A stretch of 64,000 bases of DNA from Pseudomonas sivasensis (GTDB lineage Bacteria; Pseudomonadota; Gammaproteobacteria; Pseudomonadales; Pseudomonadaceae): NCBI RefSeq assembly GCF_013778505.1, contig NZ_JAAOWU010000008.1:1-64000 (forward strand), in the 5' to 3' direction. Shown here in pieces: positions 31,772-40,792 of this stretch. Every line of letters starts with the position of its first letter. Position 1 is the first letter of the stretch. The translations under genes were made by a program, and so were the position numbers. The notes beneath the pieces are model-generated. The model saw only the letters and a program-made list of their open reading frames with translations. It was not told the origin of the DNA and did no database searches.

Positions 31772-31999
31772 TCAACTGGGTATGGCTTCTCCAACATCGA
31801 TGTTTTTGCTTCCGCACTTACAGACAGGCACGAGTGCATCAGATCTTTTCCGATAGTACTCGTAGTCATTTGCGGGAGTGGTATCAAAGCCCTCCCACCA
31901 CTCTTCGGTACGCCCCCAGTCATCTGAGCTCCTGACCTGAACACCCGCATGACCACAAGCGCTGCAAGTTGCTTTGTACCTGCTTTCATCCCTGCTCAT
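31772..31999 (-). CDS. small zinc-binding protein
   Basis: A 75-residue protein with CSACGHAG and CKCGSKN, together a zinc ribbon. The ATG at 31999 has GAGGAGAG upstream. Encoded against the early operon. Trp-rich middle (EEWWEGFDTTP). Probably a cargo gene. Confidence 0.7.
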   Translation of the reverse strand: MSRDESRYKATCSACGHAGVQVRSSDDWGRTEEWWEGFDTTPANDYEYYRKRSDALVPVCKCGSKNIDVGEAIPS

Positions 32000-32169
32000 T
32001 TCGCTCTCCTCGGCCTCGAACAACTGGTTCAAATATAGCAGTGCGATAAGCCTTCACCCTTCCCCCCCACTACCTCTATTACGTCAGCACTCCTCCCCCG
32101 CGCCCATCGACAACCAGCGGGAGGCATGAGTGTTGACGAATACAGGTGAACCAACGAACGGAGAGAGTC

Positions 32170-32466
32170 ATGGCCAAGAAGGTTGGCGTAAAAACAAGGA
32201 GCGCCCAAATCGGCGTTCGAATCAGCCCTCGCGTTAAGTACATGCTCGACGTGATGGGTCGCATCCAGCGCAGAACCATGAGTGGAGTTATCGAATCGGC
32301 TCTTTTGGCTTATGCCAAGTACGACGAAAAACGCTTAGCCGACCAGACATGGTCAACGGATGAAAGCGAACGATTGCTCAACCTTTACCTAGTAGCGCCT
32401 CACCTTCTGTCATTCGACGAAGAGATAGAGGCCAAGCGGCTAATCGCAGCCAAAGCTACCGCCTAA
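32170..32466 (+). CDS. RHH-like small regulator
   Basis: A 98-residue protein whose N-terminal half (AQIGVRISPRVKYMLDVMGR, then TMSGVIESALLAY) looks like a ribbon-helix-helix domain: one beta strand with basic residues and two helices. The second half is helical and acidic. ATG at 32170 with GGAGAG. Likely a DNA-binding regulator of early phage genes. Confidence 0.68.
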   Translation: MAKKVGVKTRSAQIGVRISPRVKYMLDVMGRIQRRTMSGVIESALLAYAKYDEKRLADQTWSTDESERLLNLYLVAPHLLSFDEEIEAKRLIAAKATA

Positions 32467-32656
32467 CCCCAAGCAATGGAGGCCGCCAATCGTCAATGCG
32501 CTCTGGGGCGAGATCGATGCCAGCAAGCGCCGGTAACGTTGGGCGGCACCCGGCGCCGGTTGCGGTCAGCTTAGGCTGACTGTGCGATGAGAGCCTTCCA
32601 ACGATGTCAGACGCCAACCCCGCAGGTGCGAGACACCTAGCATAAGGTATGCGTTC

Positions 32657-32995
32657 TCACTTCTTGGGGAGGTAGTACGAGCACATATCTGGAAGCTTAG
32701 ATACGACGACAGAGTTGCTCATATTGAACGCCAACGATTGGATTTTTGCTTTGGAAGCTGGATCAGCTTTGACTCGGCGAACTTCTGCTCTAAGCGAATC
32801 GGTCGTCTCCGGATCGCTATTTAAAGCGTTCTCAACGCTGCTATTCGAATCTGGATTGGCCTTGACGCAAAGGCTTTCAATGGCCAGCAAATTGACGGCG
32901 TTTTCGGTGTCGTCCTCTGCTGCGCTTGCCAAGGTACTTGCGACCGAGGAAACGCTCAATAGCAGAAGCGCTGCAGAAATTCGCTTTAAAAACAT
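32657..32995 (-). CDS. secreted small protein, unknown
   Basis: A 112-residue protein with a clear signal peptide (MFLKRISAALLLLSVSSVAS, cut at about TLASA). Two ATGs lie side by side; the second (32995) sits better behind GGGAGA. The mature part is acidic and helical with two Cys. Moron-like, opposite to the early operon. The 190 bases before it (32467-32656) show no clear gene. Confidence 0.68.
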   Translation of the reverse strand: MFLKRISAALLLLSVSSVASTLASAAEDDTENAVNLLAIESLCVKANPDSNSSVENALNSDPETTDSLRAEVRRVKADPASKAKIQSLAFNMSNSVVVSKLPDMCSYYLPKK

Positions 32996-33203
32996 CATTG
33001 ATCTCCCTGAAAAACTGAAATTTATCATAGCGCTATTGATTGACGATTTTCCAGTTTTCCCCCGCATAGACACCTCCCTACCCACTACCAACAACCTTAC
33101 CGGTCAAGTGCCCGACAGGCCTATTTATGACGGGATTCAAAGACGGCCACTTCAAATACGTCGCTTACACCGACTAACCCACCCAGCCGCCTCGGAGGCG
33201 ACC

Positions 33204-33641
33204 ATGAGCGCAGTATTGAAATTATGCCAAGAGCGATTCGACGCTCAGTTGCCTCCAGATGTCAGCGACGCGAATCCGGAACAGGAGTGGCTTGAACATT
33301 CGGCGGAACAGCTGGTGTGCGGCATGGACATCAAGTGGAAGCGTCGCCACGGCCAACTGCAGGTGGTGACGTTTGATCGGTACTGCACCTATCTGCAAGG
33401 CATCCTGAATCAGCGCCAAATCGACGGCCTGGATCAACGTGACTCACTTGCCCGGCTGTTTCTGTCGTCGATCCTTGGTGGCCAGGCCGATTCACGCGGC
33501 CACGCTGCTGACTTGATCGGCCAGCCCCGCCCTATCGAAGCGGCCGAGAAGATCGCCATGGAACTGCTCAAGCCTTACGCCGCCGACGCGGTTGCAGCAG
33601 AATGGGAAGAGCTCGTAGACGACGTGGATGCGGACCTATGA
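33204..33641 (+). CDS. early phage protein, unknown
   Basis: A 145-residue helical protein, ATG at 33204 after GGAGG. Overlaps the next gene by ATGA. Cys/Trp in the middle and an acidic C-terminus (WEELVDDVDADL). The open frame extends far upstream but has no start signal there. Position right before recombination genes suggests a role in DNA metabolism. Confidence 0.7.
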   Translation: MSAVLKLCQERFDAQLPPDVSDANPEQEWLEHSAEQLVCGMDIKWKRRHGQLQVVTFDRYCTYLQGILNQRQIDGLDQRDSLARLFLSSILGGQADSRGHAADLIGQPRPIEAAEKIAMELLKPYAADAVAAEWEELVDDVDADL

Positions 33642-33823
33642 GCGCTCACATCCTTATCGACGACGCGCTCGAAAGCCTCAAGCACGCAGCAAGCACTCAG
33701 GCAGAGGCGGTAATTGTTCAGCGGATGATCACTCAATTCCTCGTTGATCAGTCGCTAACCCTCAAAGAATTCGACCACTACTGCGCACGCCTCAATAAAG
33801 TCTCGCGCAAGGAGGCAGCATGA
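33638..33823 (+). CDS. small early protein
   Basis: A 61-residue helical protein, MSAHILIDDALESLKHAAST, coupled by overlaps on both sides. No family recognised. Confidence 0.65.
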   Translation: MSAHILIDDALESLKHAASTQAEAVIVQRMITQFLVDQSLTLKEFDHYCARLNKVSRKEAA

Positions 33824-34014
33824 CCACTGCAGCGGTTAAATCACTCGTCGACGAGCAGCTCGACGACATAGAGCGCCGCATCGCGATCTTGGGCTTCGGC
33901 CGTCCCTTCAACGAACTAATCGGGCGTAAGCGTGAAGACTTGGTGCGGGATCTGCCGCAGCGCCTGGCGCCGACAATGAAGGGTGGCCGAATCGCGGTGA
34001 GGGTTCGGCCTTGA
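33820..34014 (+). CDS. small early protein
   Basis: A 64-residue basic protein (MTTAAVKSLVDEQLDDIERR) with AAGGAGG eight bases before its ATG. Overlaps the previous stop. Function unknown. Confidence 0.65.
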   Translation: MTTAAVKSLVDEQLDDIERRIAILGFGRPFNELIGRKREDLVRDLPQRLAPTMKGGRIAVRVRP

Positions 34015-34127
34015 CTCCCCACCAGCGCACTAGGCGCCTACTCATCTGGCGTGGCGCTTTCCCTGTACTTGCCCTCTTCACCTTCCTGATGTTGCTCAGC
34101 GCCCTCGCTGATCGAATCACCCAGTAA
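34011..34127 (+). CDS. 38-residue membrane micro-protein (TTG start)
   Basis: The frame starts with TTG overlapping the stop of the gene before it (TTGA) and has GAGGG about eight bases upstream. It encodes a basic N-terminus and a hydrophobic span (FPVLALFTFLMLLSALA). Coupling and composition make it plausible, though it is short. Confidence 0.45.
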   Translation: MTPHQRTRRLLIWRGAFPVLALFTFLMLLSALADRITQ

Positions 34128-34170
34128 CCAACACCTTCAATCGCTGCGAGCATCGCGGCAAGGATTCCCC

Positions 34171-34989
34171 ATGTCCGCAGTAATGAAGCAGGACGACAAC
34201 AAGCCTGCGATGTCGGAGGCCGCGCTCGTTGACGTGCTGAGCAGCAGCCTCTACCCCGGCGCCGAAAAGAACTCAGTCGTGATGGTGTTGGCTTACTGCC
34301 AGGCCGCGCACTTGGACCCAATGTTGAAGCCGGTACACATAGTCCCGATCTGGAACTCCAAAACGAAAAAGATGCAGGACACGGTGATGCCTGGCATCGG
34401 CCTATACCGCATCCAGGCGGCGCGCACCGGCCAGTACGCCGGAATCAGCGAGCCTGAATATGGCCCTCCAGTAACGGCGAAGCTGAGCGGCGTAGAAGTC
34501 ACGTATCCCGAATGGTGTCGTGTGACGGTCAAGCGGCAGATGAGCAACGGTCTGGTCGCCGAATACACGGCCAATGAGCGCTGGCTTGAAAACTACGCGA
34601 CATCGGGCAAGGACACCGCGGCGCCCAATGCCATGTGGAAGCGTCGAGCATTTGCACAGCTCGCCAAATGCGCCGAGGCCCAAGCCCTGCGCAAAGCTTT
34701 CCCTGAAGTTGGATCAGCGCCAACGGCCGACGAGATGGAAGGCAAAGCGTTCGAGGAGCCGGCGCGCGATGTCAGCCCACGACAGCAAGCCCAGCCTGAA
34801 CCGGAAACGCTGCCCGCCTACTCCGACGACCTGCTGACCGAGAACATCGTGAAGTGGCAGCCACTTATCGACTCGAACCGAACCAGCCCTGAACACCTCA
34901 TTGCGACCATCAGCAGCAAGTACACGCTGAGCCCGGCGCAGATTGAAAAAATCACCAACCTCAAAGCCCTCGATGGAGACGCAGCATGA
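34171..34989 (+). CDS. bet: Bet-type single-strand annealing protein
   Basis: A 272-residue Red-beta/RecT family protein. The core has YPGAEKNSVVMVLAYCQAAH, LDPMLKPVHIVPIW, VMPGIGLYRIQAARTG, and NAMWKRRAFAQLAKCAEAQA, as in lambda Bet. It anneals complementary single strands produced by the exonuclease. The C-terminal part is linker and a small helical domain. Coupled to the exonuclease gene. Confidence 0.95.
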   Translation: MSAVMKQDDNKPAMSEAALVDVLSSSLYPGAEKNSVVMVLAYCQAAHLDPMLKPVHIVPIWNSKTKKMQDTVMPGIGLYRIQAARTGQYAGISEPEYGPPVTAKLSGVEVTYPEWCRVTVKRQMSNGLVAEYTANERWLENYATSGKDTAAPNAMWKRRAFAQLAKCAEAQALRKAFPEVGSAPTADEMEGKAFEEPARDVSPRQQAQPEPETLPAYSDDLLTENIVKWQPLIDSNRTSPEHLIATISSKYTLSPAQIEKITNLKALDGDAA

Positions 34990-36614
34990 AAATTCACAAC
35001 GTAGCTCAAGGCTCCGCCGAGTGGCTTGCCCTCCGCGCCCAGTTCCGCACCGCCTCCGAAGCCCCAGCAATGATGGGCGCCTCGAAGTATCAATCCCGCA
35101 CCGACCTGCTGGTCGCCAAGAAGACCGGCATCACGCCCGATGTCACGCCATCTCAGCAGTTCATCTTCGACAAAGGCCACGCAACCGAAGCCATGGCTCG
35201 CCCGCTGGCCGAAGCACTGATCGGCGAAGAGCTTTATCCGATCGTTGCTACCGAGGGGAACCTGCTGGCCTCTATGGACGGCGCCACGATGCTCGGAGAG
35301 ACCCTGTTCGAGCACAAGCTGTGGAATGAGTCGGTCGTGGCCCAGGTGAAAGCTGGCGATCTGACTCCGCACTACTACTGGCAGCTTGAGCAGCAACTGC
35401 TGGTGAGCGGTGCTGAGCGGGTTATCTTTGTTTGCTCGGACGGCACCGCGGAGAACTTCGTGCACATGGAGTACCGGCCCGTCGCCGGCCGTGCGGCCCA
35501 GTTGATCGAAGGCTGGAAACAGTTCGAGGCAGACCTGGCCAACTTCGAGATGGCCGACGCCCCTTCAATCGTCGTCGGCAAGGCGCCTGATGAGCTGCCA
35601 GCGCTGCGCATCGAACTGACCGGGATGGTCACCGCCAGCAACTTGAAGGTGTTTGAAGACTCCGCGCTGGCTGTCATCAACTCGGTGAAAACCACTCTTT
35701 CCACGGATCAGGACTTCGCCGACGCGAAGAAAGCGGTCAAGTGGTGTAGCGATGTTGAAGAGGCTGTAGCGGTCGCCAAGAAACAGGCCCTGTCGCAGAC
35801 TCAGAGCATCGACGAACTGTTTTCGTCGCTGGATCGTATCGGTGCGCATGCTCGCGAGACCCGCCTGAAAGTCGACAAGCTGGTGAAGGCTCAAGAGTTG
35901 CTGGTGAAGACCACTATTAAGCAAAAGGCCGAGCTAGCACTTATAGAACACATCGCCGGGATCAACAGGACCTTGGGCCAGGTGGCGCTGCCTAATGTGC
36001 ACGTCGACTTCGCCGGCGCCATGAAGAACAAGCGCACCATCGCCAGCCTCCAGGACGCAGTTGATACCGAACTGGCCCGGGCGAAGATCGATGCAAGTCA
36101 GGCAGCAGAAAGCATTCGCTTGAACCTGACCAGTCTGGCAGAGCTCGCCGTTGATCATGCTTTCCTGTTCAGTGACGTGCAGCAGTTGGTTACCAAGGCC
36201 AATGACGACCTGGTGACACTGATCAAATTTCGAATCTCCGAACACCAGAAGGCGGAGCAACAAAAGGCCGACGCGAAGCGTATCGCCGAAGAGCAAGAAG
36301 CCCAGCGCCTGGCAGCTATCAAGCCAGAGCCAGTCGTGGAGAAGGTGGCAACACCGGAGCCTGTCCGCGCCGCGCCGGTCCAGACTTCAGCACCCGTGAC
36401 ACAGGCCGCAAAGCAAGTAACTACCCAAGCGGTCGAGCAGGTAGCGCTTCAGGCCAACGTGACGGACTTCGAGGCACTGGTGAAGGCCGTAGCAGATGGT
36501 CAGGCGCCGATCACACTGCTTCTGGTCAACTGGGATGCGCTCGACGCAATGGTCGCAGCGCAGGGTTCAAACTTCAGCATGGCCGGGGTGACACTCGGCA
36601 AGGCGGCAGCATGA
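34986..36614 (+). CDS. YqaJ-type exonuclease with long C-terminal extension
   Basis: 542 residues. The first 200 are a YqaJ/lambda exonuclease nuclease domain: GSAEWLALR, AMMGASKY, FDKGHATE, catalytic Asp98 (SMDG), Glu109 and Lys111 (FEHK), then QLEQQLLVSGAERVIFVCSDG. The remaining 340 residues are coiled-coil and Ala/Pro-rich, far longer than lambda exo. Makes 3' single strands for Bet. Overlaps both neighbours by four bases. Confidence 0.93.
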   Translation: MKIHNVAQGSAEWLALRAQFRTASEAPAMMGASKYQSRTDLLVAKKTGITPDVTPSQQFIFDKGHATEAMARPLAEALIGEELYPIVATEGNLLASMDGATMLGETLFEHKLWNESVVAQVKAGDLTPHYYWQLEQQLLVSGAERVIFVCSDGTAENFVHMEYRPVAGRAAQLIEGWKQFEADLANFEMADAPSIVVGKAPDELPALRIELTGMVTASNLKVFEDSALAVINSVKTTLSTDQDFADAKKAVKWCSDVEEAVAVAKKQALSQTQSIDELFSSLDRIGAHARETRLKVDKLVKAQELLVKTTIKQKAELALIEHIAGINRTLGQVALPNVHVDFAGAMKNKRTIASLQDAVDTELARAKIDASQAAESIRLNLTSLAELAVDHAFLFSDVQQLVTKANDDLVTLIKFRISEHQKAEQQKADAKRIAEEQEAQRLAAIKPEPVVEKVATPEPVRAAPVQTSAPVTQAAKQVTTQAVEQVALQANVTDFEALVKAVADGQAPITLLLVNWDALDAMVAAQGSNFSMAGVTLGKAAA

Positions 36615-37204
36615 TCAGCATCCTCCGCAACGAAGTGGAACGGCTGCGCCCGGCGCACGATGAACTGGCCGCGCAGATGGCTGAGTTTGTGGCATCTGGC
36701 GGTGAGATCGAAGTCGCGCCGCCCACTGGCTACAAGCCAAAACCCATCACCTACAACAACCAGATGCCGCCAGCACCGAAGCCGTTTGTTCGGCGCAAAG
36801 CTGAGGCAGATGCCCTGCCCCTCGACAAGGACGACATCCGCACCCAGGCCCGCCTGAAGCTGGTAGAGCAGATACGCCAGCTAGGTATCACGCACACCCA
36901 GACCGAAGTCGCCTCAGCCTTGGGCGTAAGTCGGCGGCTGATCTACAACCACGCCGCGCGGTACGACATCACGTTCAAGGCACCAACCCGAGGTGGTGCA
37001 CGCAACCTGGTGCACAACGTGGTTGATAAGGAGCGGGATGCGAAGTTCGCCGAGCGGATAAGGGCATTCATGGAGCTAGGCATCAGCCGGCGCCAGTGCT
37101 GCGGGAAGCTGGCAATCGGCAGCAAGGCCTTTGAGCGGATTATCGCCGCCCACGGCATCGACTATCCCAAAGCACGCCAGGGCGGAACTTCATGCGCCGC
37201 ATAG
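36611..37204 (+). CDS. HTH protein following recombination genes
   Basis: A 197-residue protein. Central helix-turn-helix THTQTEVASALGVSRRLIYN, and a second HTH-like part near the C-terminus (ISRRQCCGKLAIGSKAFERI). N-terminal region is Pro-rich. Likely a DNA-binding protein of the early operon; target unknown. Confidence 0.78.
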   Translation: MISILRNEVERLRPAHDELAAQMAEFVASGGEIEVAPPTGYKPKPITYNNQMPPAPKPFVRRKAEADALPLDKDDIRTQARLKLVEQIRQLGITHTQTEVASALGVSRRLIYNHAARYDITFKAPTRGGARNLVHNVVDKERDAKFAERIRAFMELGISRRQCCGKLAIGSKAFERIIAAHGIDYPKARQGGTSCAA

Positions 37205-37273
37205 CCCGCATCCAGCAACGCAAACGTCAAACCTGGCTCGCACTGCCGGCCAGTGGAATAGAAGAGGTAGGCC

Positions 37274-37603
37274 ATGGCCAAAACTGTGCAGGAGCGCTCG
37301 GCGAAAACCGCCAGGAAGCGCGTGGCACTTGCCGAAGAGGAATTGAGGCTCAGGGTACGCCCAGGCACCCGGCAAGCGCTGGCCGACCTGATGGAGTGGT
37401 CAGGCATTACTGAGCAGGGCGAGGCGATGACGCTGATGATTCATCACCTGCATGCGATGGGTTCCGCAAAGTGCCAGCCGCTGCTGAATCCGCCGCGCCA
37501 CGTTTTCGAACCTACGGAAAGTGTGGCGCGGGAATTCCGAAATAAAAGCCTGCTCGCCATCCAGAAAGACCCCGGCGACGAGATTATCGGGCCAACTATT
37601 TAA
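37274..37603 (+). CDS. small early phage protein (VRPGTRQAL-type)
   Basis: A 109-residue protein common in Pseudomonas phages by its pattern: MAKTVQERSAKTARKR, EEELRLRVRPGTRQALADLM, then AMTLMIHHLHAMG and PPRHVF. Short DNA-binding look (beta-helix-helix). Ribosome site AGAGGTAGG. Ends overlapping the convergent lipoprotein gene by eight bases. Confidence 0.78.
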   Translation: MAKTVQERSAKTARKRVALAEEELRLRVRPGTRQALADLMEWSGITEQGEAMTLMIHHLHAMGSAKCQPLLNPPRHVFEPTESVAREFRNKSLLAIQKDPGDEIIGPTI

Positions 37604-38030
37604 CCGATGCAGGAGGTGTTGCATTGACAACAGAGCCTGCGACATCAGCTGGCTGCCCAGTCTCAACGTCACGAATTTCATACCTCCACCATGTCAACGA
37701 TGATATTCCGTAAAGTCCATAGGTACGGCCGCCCACCAGATCAACAGTCATTTCAATCGGAGCAGTTTGCTGTTGCGCGGTAATAAACTTACGAACTTGA
37801 ATCTTATGCCTGCCTGCACCCAGTCGGTACTCGCTCTGGCGGCTCAACCAATAAAGGGTTTGATCGTCGTCGATCTTAAATATTGTTAATGATTTGTCGA
37901 ACTGTTGGATCGTAGCGATTTGGGCGCTTGATTTTCCTTCTGCACTTTTGTGCTCGTAATGAATACATCCGGTCAGCGTGAAGCTGAACATAATCATCGC
38001 TATAAAACGCCAAAAAATATCGTGTCGCAT
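37596..38030 (-). CDS. small lipoprotein (moron)
   Basis: A 144-residue lipoprotein starting at the ATG at 38030 after AGGAGGG. Signal ends FTLTGC. Mature part shows strands and an IHYEHKSAEGK start, then YWLSRQSEYRLGAGRHKIQV typical of a PEGA/DUF-like beta domain. Convergent to the early operon with its own promoter. Lysogenic conversion is plausible. Confidence 0.75.
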   Translation of the reverse strand: MRHDIFWRFIAMIMFSFTLTGCIHYEHKSAEGKSSAQIATIQQFDKSLTIFKIDDDQTLYWLSRQSEYRLGAGRHKIQVRKFITAQQQTAPIEMTVDLVGGRTYGLYGISSLTWWRYEIRDVETGQPADVAGSVVNATPPASVK

Positions 38031-38147
38031 CAGTGTCCCTCCTAGGCTCAAATCCAAGGTGCGGATTGATACCTTATCCTTTTCCAAAATTCCACCCTAC
38101 TCGCTGCATCCGGTAACCGGAGGGCGGCGCCTGACTGGAGATAACCC

Positions 38148-38570
38148 ATGAGCAACATTCCTCCGCGCCCGAAGGCTGATAAAGCAATGATTCTCGCGGC
38201 TTGCACCGTTGTTGCTGAAAAGATCAATGGGGACGCCGACACCATCGCCCAGCACTACCGCCGCCACATGGACGGTTTTGAGCTGGCAAAGGAGCTAGAT
38301 AAGTATGCGTCCTGGGACACTACGCGGGATGACATGGAAGCGCTGGACGAGGTCGACTATCTCGTAGATCGGTCCGAGGAGCTGGCGGTTAAAGCGTGGG
38401 CTGAAGAGTTCAAGCCCGAGCCGCCGCTGCCTATCGGCACCAGGGTCAAACAAGGAATTATCACACGGATCTACGAACACACCCCGGCCACGTACTGCGT
38501 CAAAGAAGACGGCTGCACCAGCGACACCCGCAGCCTGCTTATCAAGTTCGAAGACGCCGTAGCCGCCTGA
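38148..38570 (+). CDS. early phage protein, unknown
   Basis: A 140-residue acidic protein with GGAG before the ATG at 38148. The first 60 residues are helical (AMILAACTVVAEKINGDADT). The C-terminal part looks like a small beta-barrel (PLPIGTRVKQGIITRIYEHT), suggesting an SH3-like fold. Not recognised further. Confidence 0.7.
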   Translation: MSNIPPRPKADKAMILAACTVVAEKINGDADTIAQHYRRHMDGFELAKELDKYASWDTTRDDMEALDEVDYLVDRSEELAVKAWAEEFKPEPPLPIGTRVKQGIITRIYEHTPATYCVKEDGCTSDTRSLLIKFEDAVAA

Positions 38571-38634
38571 TCCGGCTCCATGCCGGTAACCCGTAATACC
38601 CCATATCAATCTCGGACGCAGATATTTTTAGATT

Positions 38635-38874
38635 CTAGCTTGAGCGAACTATGAAAACTGCCGCTATCGCAATCACAGCGACGACTCCAAACACCATCCG
38701 TGCGAGCCAAGGAGCTGTTAGCCAGACGCCGGTAACGCCGGCAATCTGCCCAATGTTTTTTTCGCTGAAATAGCGGCCAGATGGCGGCTCGCGAAAAGGA
38801 TTTCCGCAGTGGGGGCAGGAGTAGGCTTTATCAGAGATTTTTGCAGAGCATTCAGGGCAGTCAATTAGGCTCAT
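38635..38874 (-). CDS. zinc-ribbon membrane protein
   Basis: A 79-residue protein with an N-terminal zinc ribbon (CPECSAKISDKAYSCPHCG) and a C-terminal hydrophobic segment (MVFGVVAVIAIAAVFIV). Such ribbon plus single-span proteins are common small host or phage membrane proteins. Opposite to the early operon, with its own promoter presumably in 38875-38960. Confidence 0.75.
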   Translation of the reverse strand: MSLIDCPECSAKISDKAYSCPHCGNPFREPPSGRYFSEKNIGQIAGVTGVWLTAPWLARMVFGVVAVIAIAAVFIVRSS

Positions 38875-38967
38875 GATTTTTTGTCCGTTTTAATTAATGG
38901 CTGCAAACCAATATGAAGACTTCATTTTCTGATTTTGGTTCTGCGGGAAATCATATGAGCCCACTCA

Positions 38968-39153
38968 TTAACGAATCACGCCAGCCGGCTCAGTAGCAGG
39001 CAGGCCGGCGAGGTTACGCCACTTCGCCAGGTCAGCGATCAACTTAAGTCCTGGGCGCACCTCAGCTTCGAGCGCTTCATCAGGAAGGCTCAGCAGGCGG
39101 ACAACCTCAGCGCCGATCAGGCGTATCGCTTCCACATCGGTTTTCGTGCTCAT
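38968..39153 (-). CDS. small helical protein flanked by repeats
   Basis: A 61-residue protein (MSTKTDVEAIRLIGAEVVRL). The last codons, EPAGVIR-stop, lie in a 19-bp sequence that occurs again 231 bases to the right, just outside its start. Function unknown; see the repeat entry. Confidence 0.6.
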   Translation of the reverse strand: MSTKTDVEAIRLIGAEVVRLLSLPDEALEAEVRPGLKLIADLAKWRNLAGLPATEPAGVIR

Positions 39154-39220
39154 CGCAGTCACCGTCAGGTTTTTGCTGAGTGCAAATCATCAACCCAATT
39201 TACGAATCACGCCAGCCGGC
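38971..39220. repeat. 19-bp direct repeats around a small gene
   Basis: ACGAATCACGCCAGCCGGC occurs at 38971-38989 and 39202-39220. Each copy, read on the minus strand, encodes PAGVIR; in the first copy it is followed by a stop and in the second the frame runs on. The small gene between them thus looks like a cassette flanked by copies of its own 3' end. Confidence 0.85.
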
Positions 39221-39231
39221 GAGGATCCCCT

Positions 39232-40515
39232 ATGCCACCTTCTCACCAGATCCTGGTCGGCGACTGCATTGAGATGATGCGGACGCTGCCAGACAACAGC
39301 GTCGACAGCGTCGTGACAGACCCGCCCTACGGCATCAGATTCATGGGCAAAAGCTGGGATGGCCAGGATATCGAAGCCCGCGCCGCTTACCGGGCCAGCA
39401 TGCCATCGCACGCCGGAGCTTGCGGGCCGAACGGCGGTCACCGCTCGATCGCGGCCGAGGCCGGAAAGTACGACCTGACGCCGGCGGGCATGCGTGCCTT
39501 CCAGGCATTCACGCTGGAATGGGCTACTGAGTGCCTGCGCGTTCTCAAGCCTGGCGGGCACCTGCTGTCGTTCGCCGCTGCGCGCACCTACCACCACATG
39601 GCAGTTGGCATTGAAATGGCCGGGTTTGAGATCCGCGACCAGATCATGTGGGTGTTTGGGTCGGGCTTCCCGAAGTCGCACAACCTCAAAGGCAAGCACG
39701 AAGGAAAGGGAACCGCGCTAAAGCCTGCGCATGAGCCCATCTGTATGGCAAGAAAGCCAATCACCGGAACCGTGCTGGAAAACATGGATCAGTGGGGCAC
39801 CGGCGCGATCAATGTCGACGATTGCCGTATCCACGGTGCGGATGCAAAGGCCGCCAAGTACTCCCAAAAGCGAATGGCTCCCGGCCACGTAGTAAACGAC
39901 ACCGGCGCCTGGAAGCAGGAGGCTGAGTATACCGGCATGCTGAAGGCTGGCCGCTGGCCCGCGAACCTGATTCACGATGGTAGCGATGAGGTAGTAGCGA
40001 TGTTTCCCGCAGAGGCTGGCGCATCGGCGCGTGTTCGAGGTACAGAGGCGAGCGCTGCAAGTGTCGGCCGAATTACTGGACAGCGCGATCGAGTGGAAGG
40101 CGCTTTTTACGGCGACAGCGGCAGTGCCGCCCGCTTCTTCTACTGTGCCAAGACCAGCCGCACCGATCGGCATGAAGGCCTGATCAACCCGGGCCCCCAA
40201 TTCAAAATGGGCACAACCTTGCGCAAGGTCGAGACGACCGAAACGAAGGGCAACAATCACCCAACCGTCAAGCCTACCGACCTGATGGCATACCTGCTGC
40301 GCCTGGTCACACCGCCGGGCGGCGTGGCGCTCGACCCATTCATGGGGTCAGGCAGCACCGGCAAGGCCGCGATGCGCGAAGGCTTCCAGTTCATCGGCTG
40401 CGAAATTGATGAGCAGTATGTGGCGATCGCGCGTTCTCGCATTGAGCACGAAGTCACTCGTGTAGCAGAAGCGGCATTCGAAAGTGATCAGCTTGAGCTG
40501 TTCGGCACCGCCTGA
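39232..40515 (+). CDS. solitary DNA methyltransferase (beta class)
   Basis: A 427-residue modification enzyme. The catalytic motif IV DPPYG is at residues 30-34 near the N-terminus, and motif I (DPFMGSGSTGKAA) is near the C-terminus, the order of beta-class N6-adenine or N4-cytosine methyltransferases. A target-recognition insert of about 200 residues lies between. No restriction partner is nearby, so it probably protects phage DNA or alters host regulation. GAGGA precedes the ATG. Confidence 0.92.
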   Translation: MPPSHQILVGDCIEMMRTLPDNSVDSVVTDPPYGIRFMGKSWDGQDIEARAAYRASMPSHAGACGPNGGHRSIAAEAGKYDLTPAGMRAFQAFTLEWATECLRVLKPGGHLLSFAAARTYHHMAVGIEMAGFEIRDQIMWVFGSGFPKSHNLKGKHEGKGTALKPAHEPICMARKPITGTVLENMDQWGTGAINVDDCRIHGADAKAAKYSQKRMAPGHVVNDTGAWKQEAEYTGMLKAGRWPANLIHDGSDEVVAMFPAEAGASARVRGTEASAASVGRITGQRDRVEGAFYGDSGSAARFFYCAKTSRTDRHEGLINPGPQFKMGTTLRKVETTETKGNNHPTVKPTDLMAYLLRLVTPPGGVALDPFMGSGSTGKAAMREGFQFIGCEIDEQYVAIARSRIEHEVTRVAEAAFESDQLELFGTA

Positions 40516-40525
40516 TCCAACTCAG

Positions 40526-40762
40526 CTATACCACCGTATGCTCGGCAATCAGGATGGCCCCAACCTCACGCCCAGCCACCTGCGCCAGGCCACGGTCGAC
40601 ATAAGTACGATCACCCGCAACAACAGGCACCACAACCTCACCACCGCGCTTCACCTCGACGTTGATACGCCAGGTCTCCCGGCCCTCATCGTCCTTGTCG
40701 CACTCCATGTAGTTCCAAACCTGAAAGCCTTCGATCTCATCGTAAATATCGTGCTTTGTCAT
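40526..40762 (-). CDS. small hypothetical protein, convergent to methyltransferase
   Basis: A 78-residue acidic beta-rich protein (MTKHDIYDEIEGFQVWNYME, then TWRINVEVKRGGEVVVPV). No strong ribosome site is visible before the ATG. Real by codon pattern and by its place, ending ten bases from the methyltransferase stop. Not recognised. Confidence 0.58.
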   Translation of the reverse strand: MTKHDIYDEIEGFQVWNYMECDKDDEGRETWRINVEVKRGGEVVVPVVAGDRTYVDRGLAQVAGREVGAILIAEHTVV

Positions 40763-40792
40763 GGGTCTGTCTGCTTGTAGGAAGATTCTGTA

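Noticed and set aside
37192..37413. 73-codon plus frame between the HTH gene and the 37.3 kb gene
   Set aside because: Two thirds overlap a better gene in another frame and read like its shadow. A short real peptide at its start cannot be excluded.
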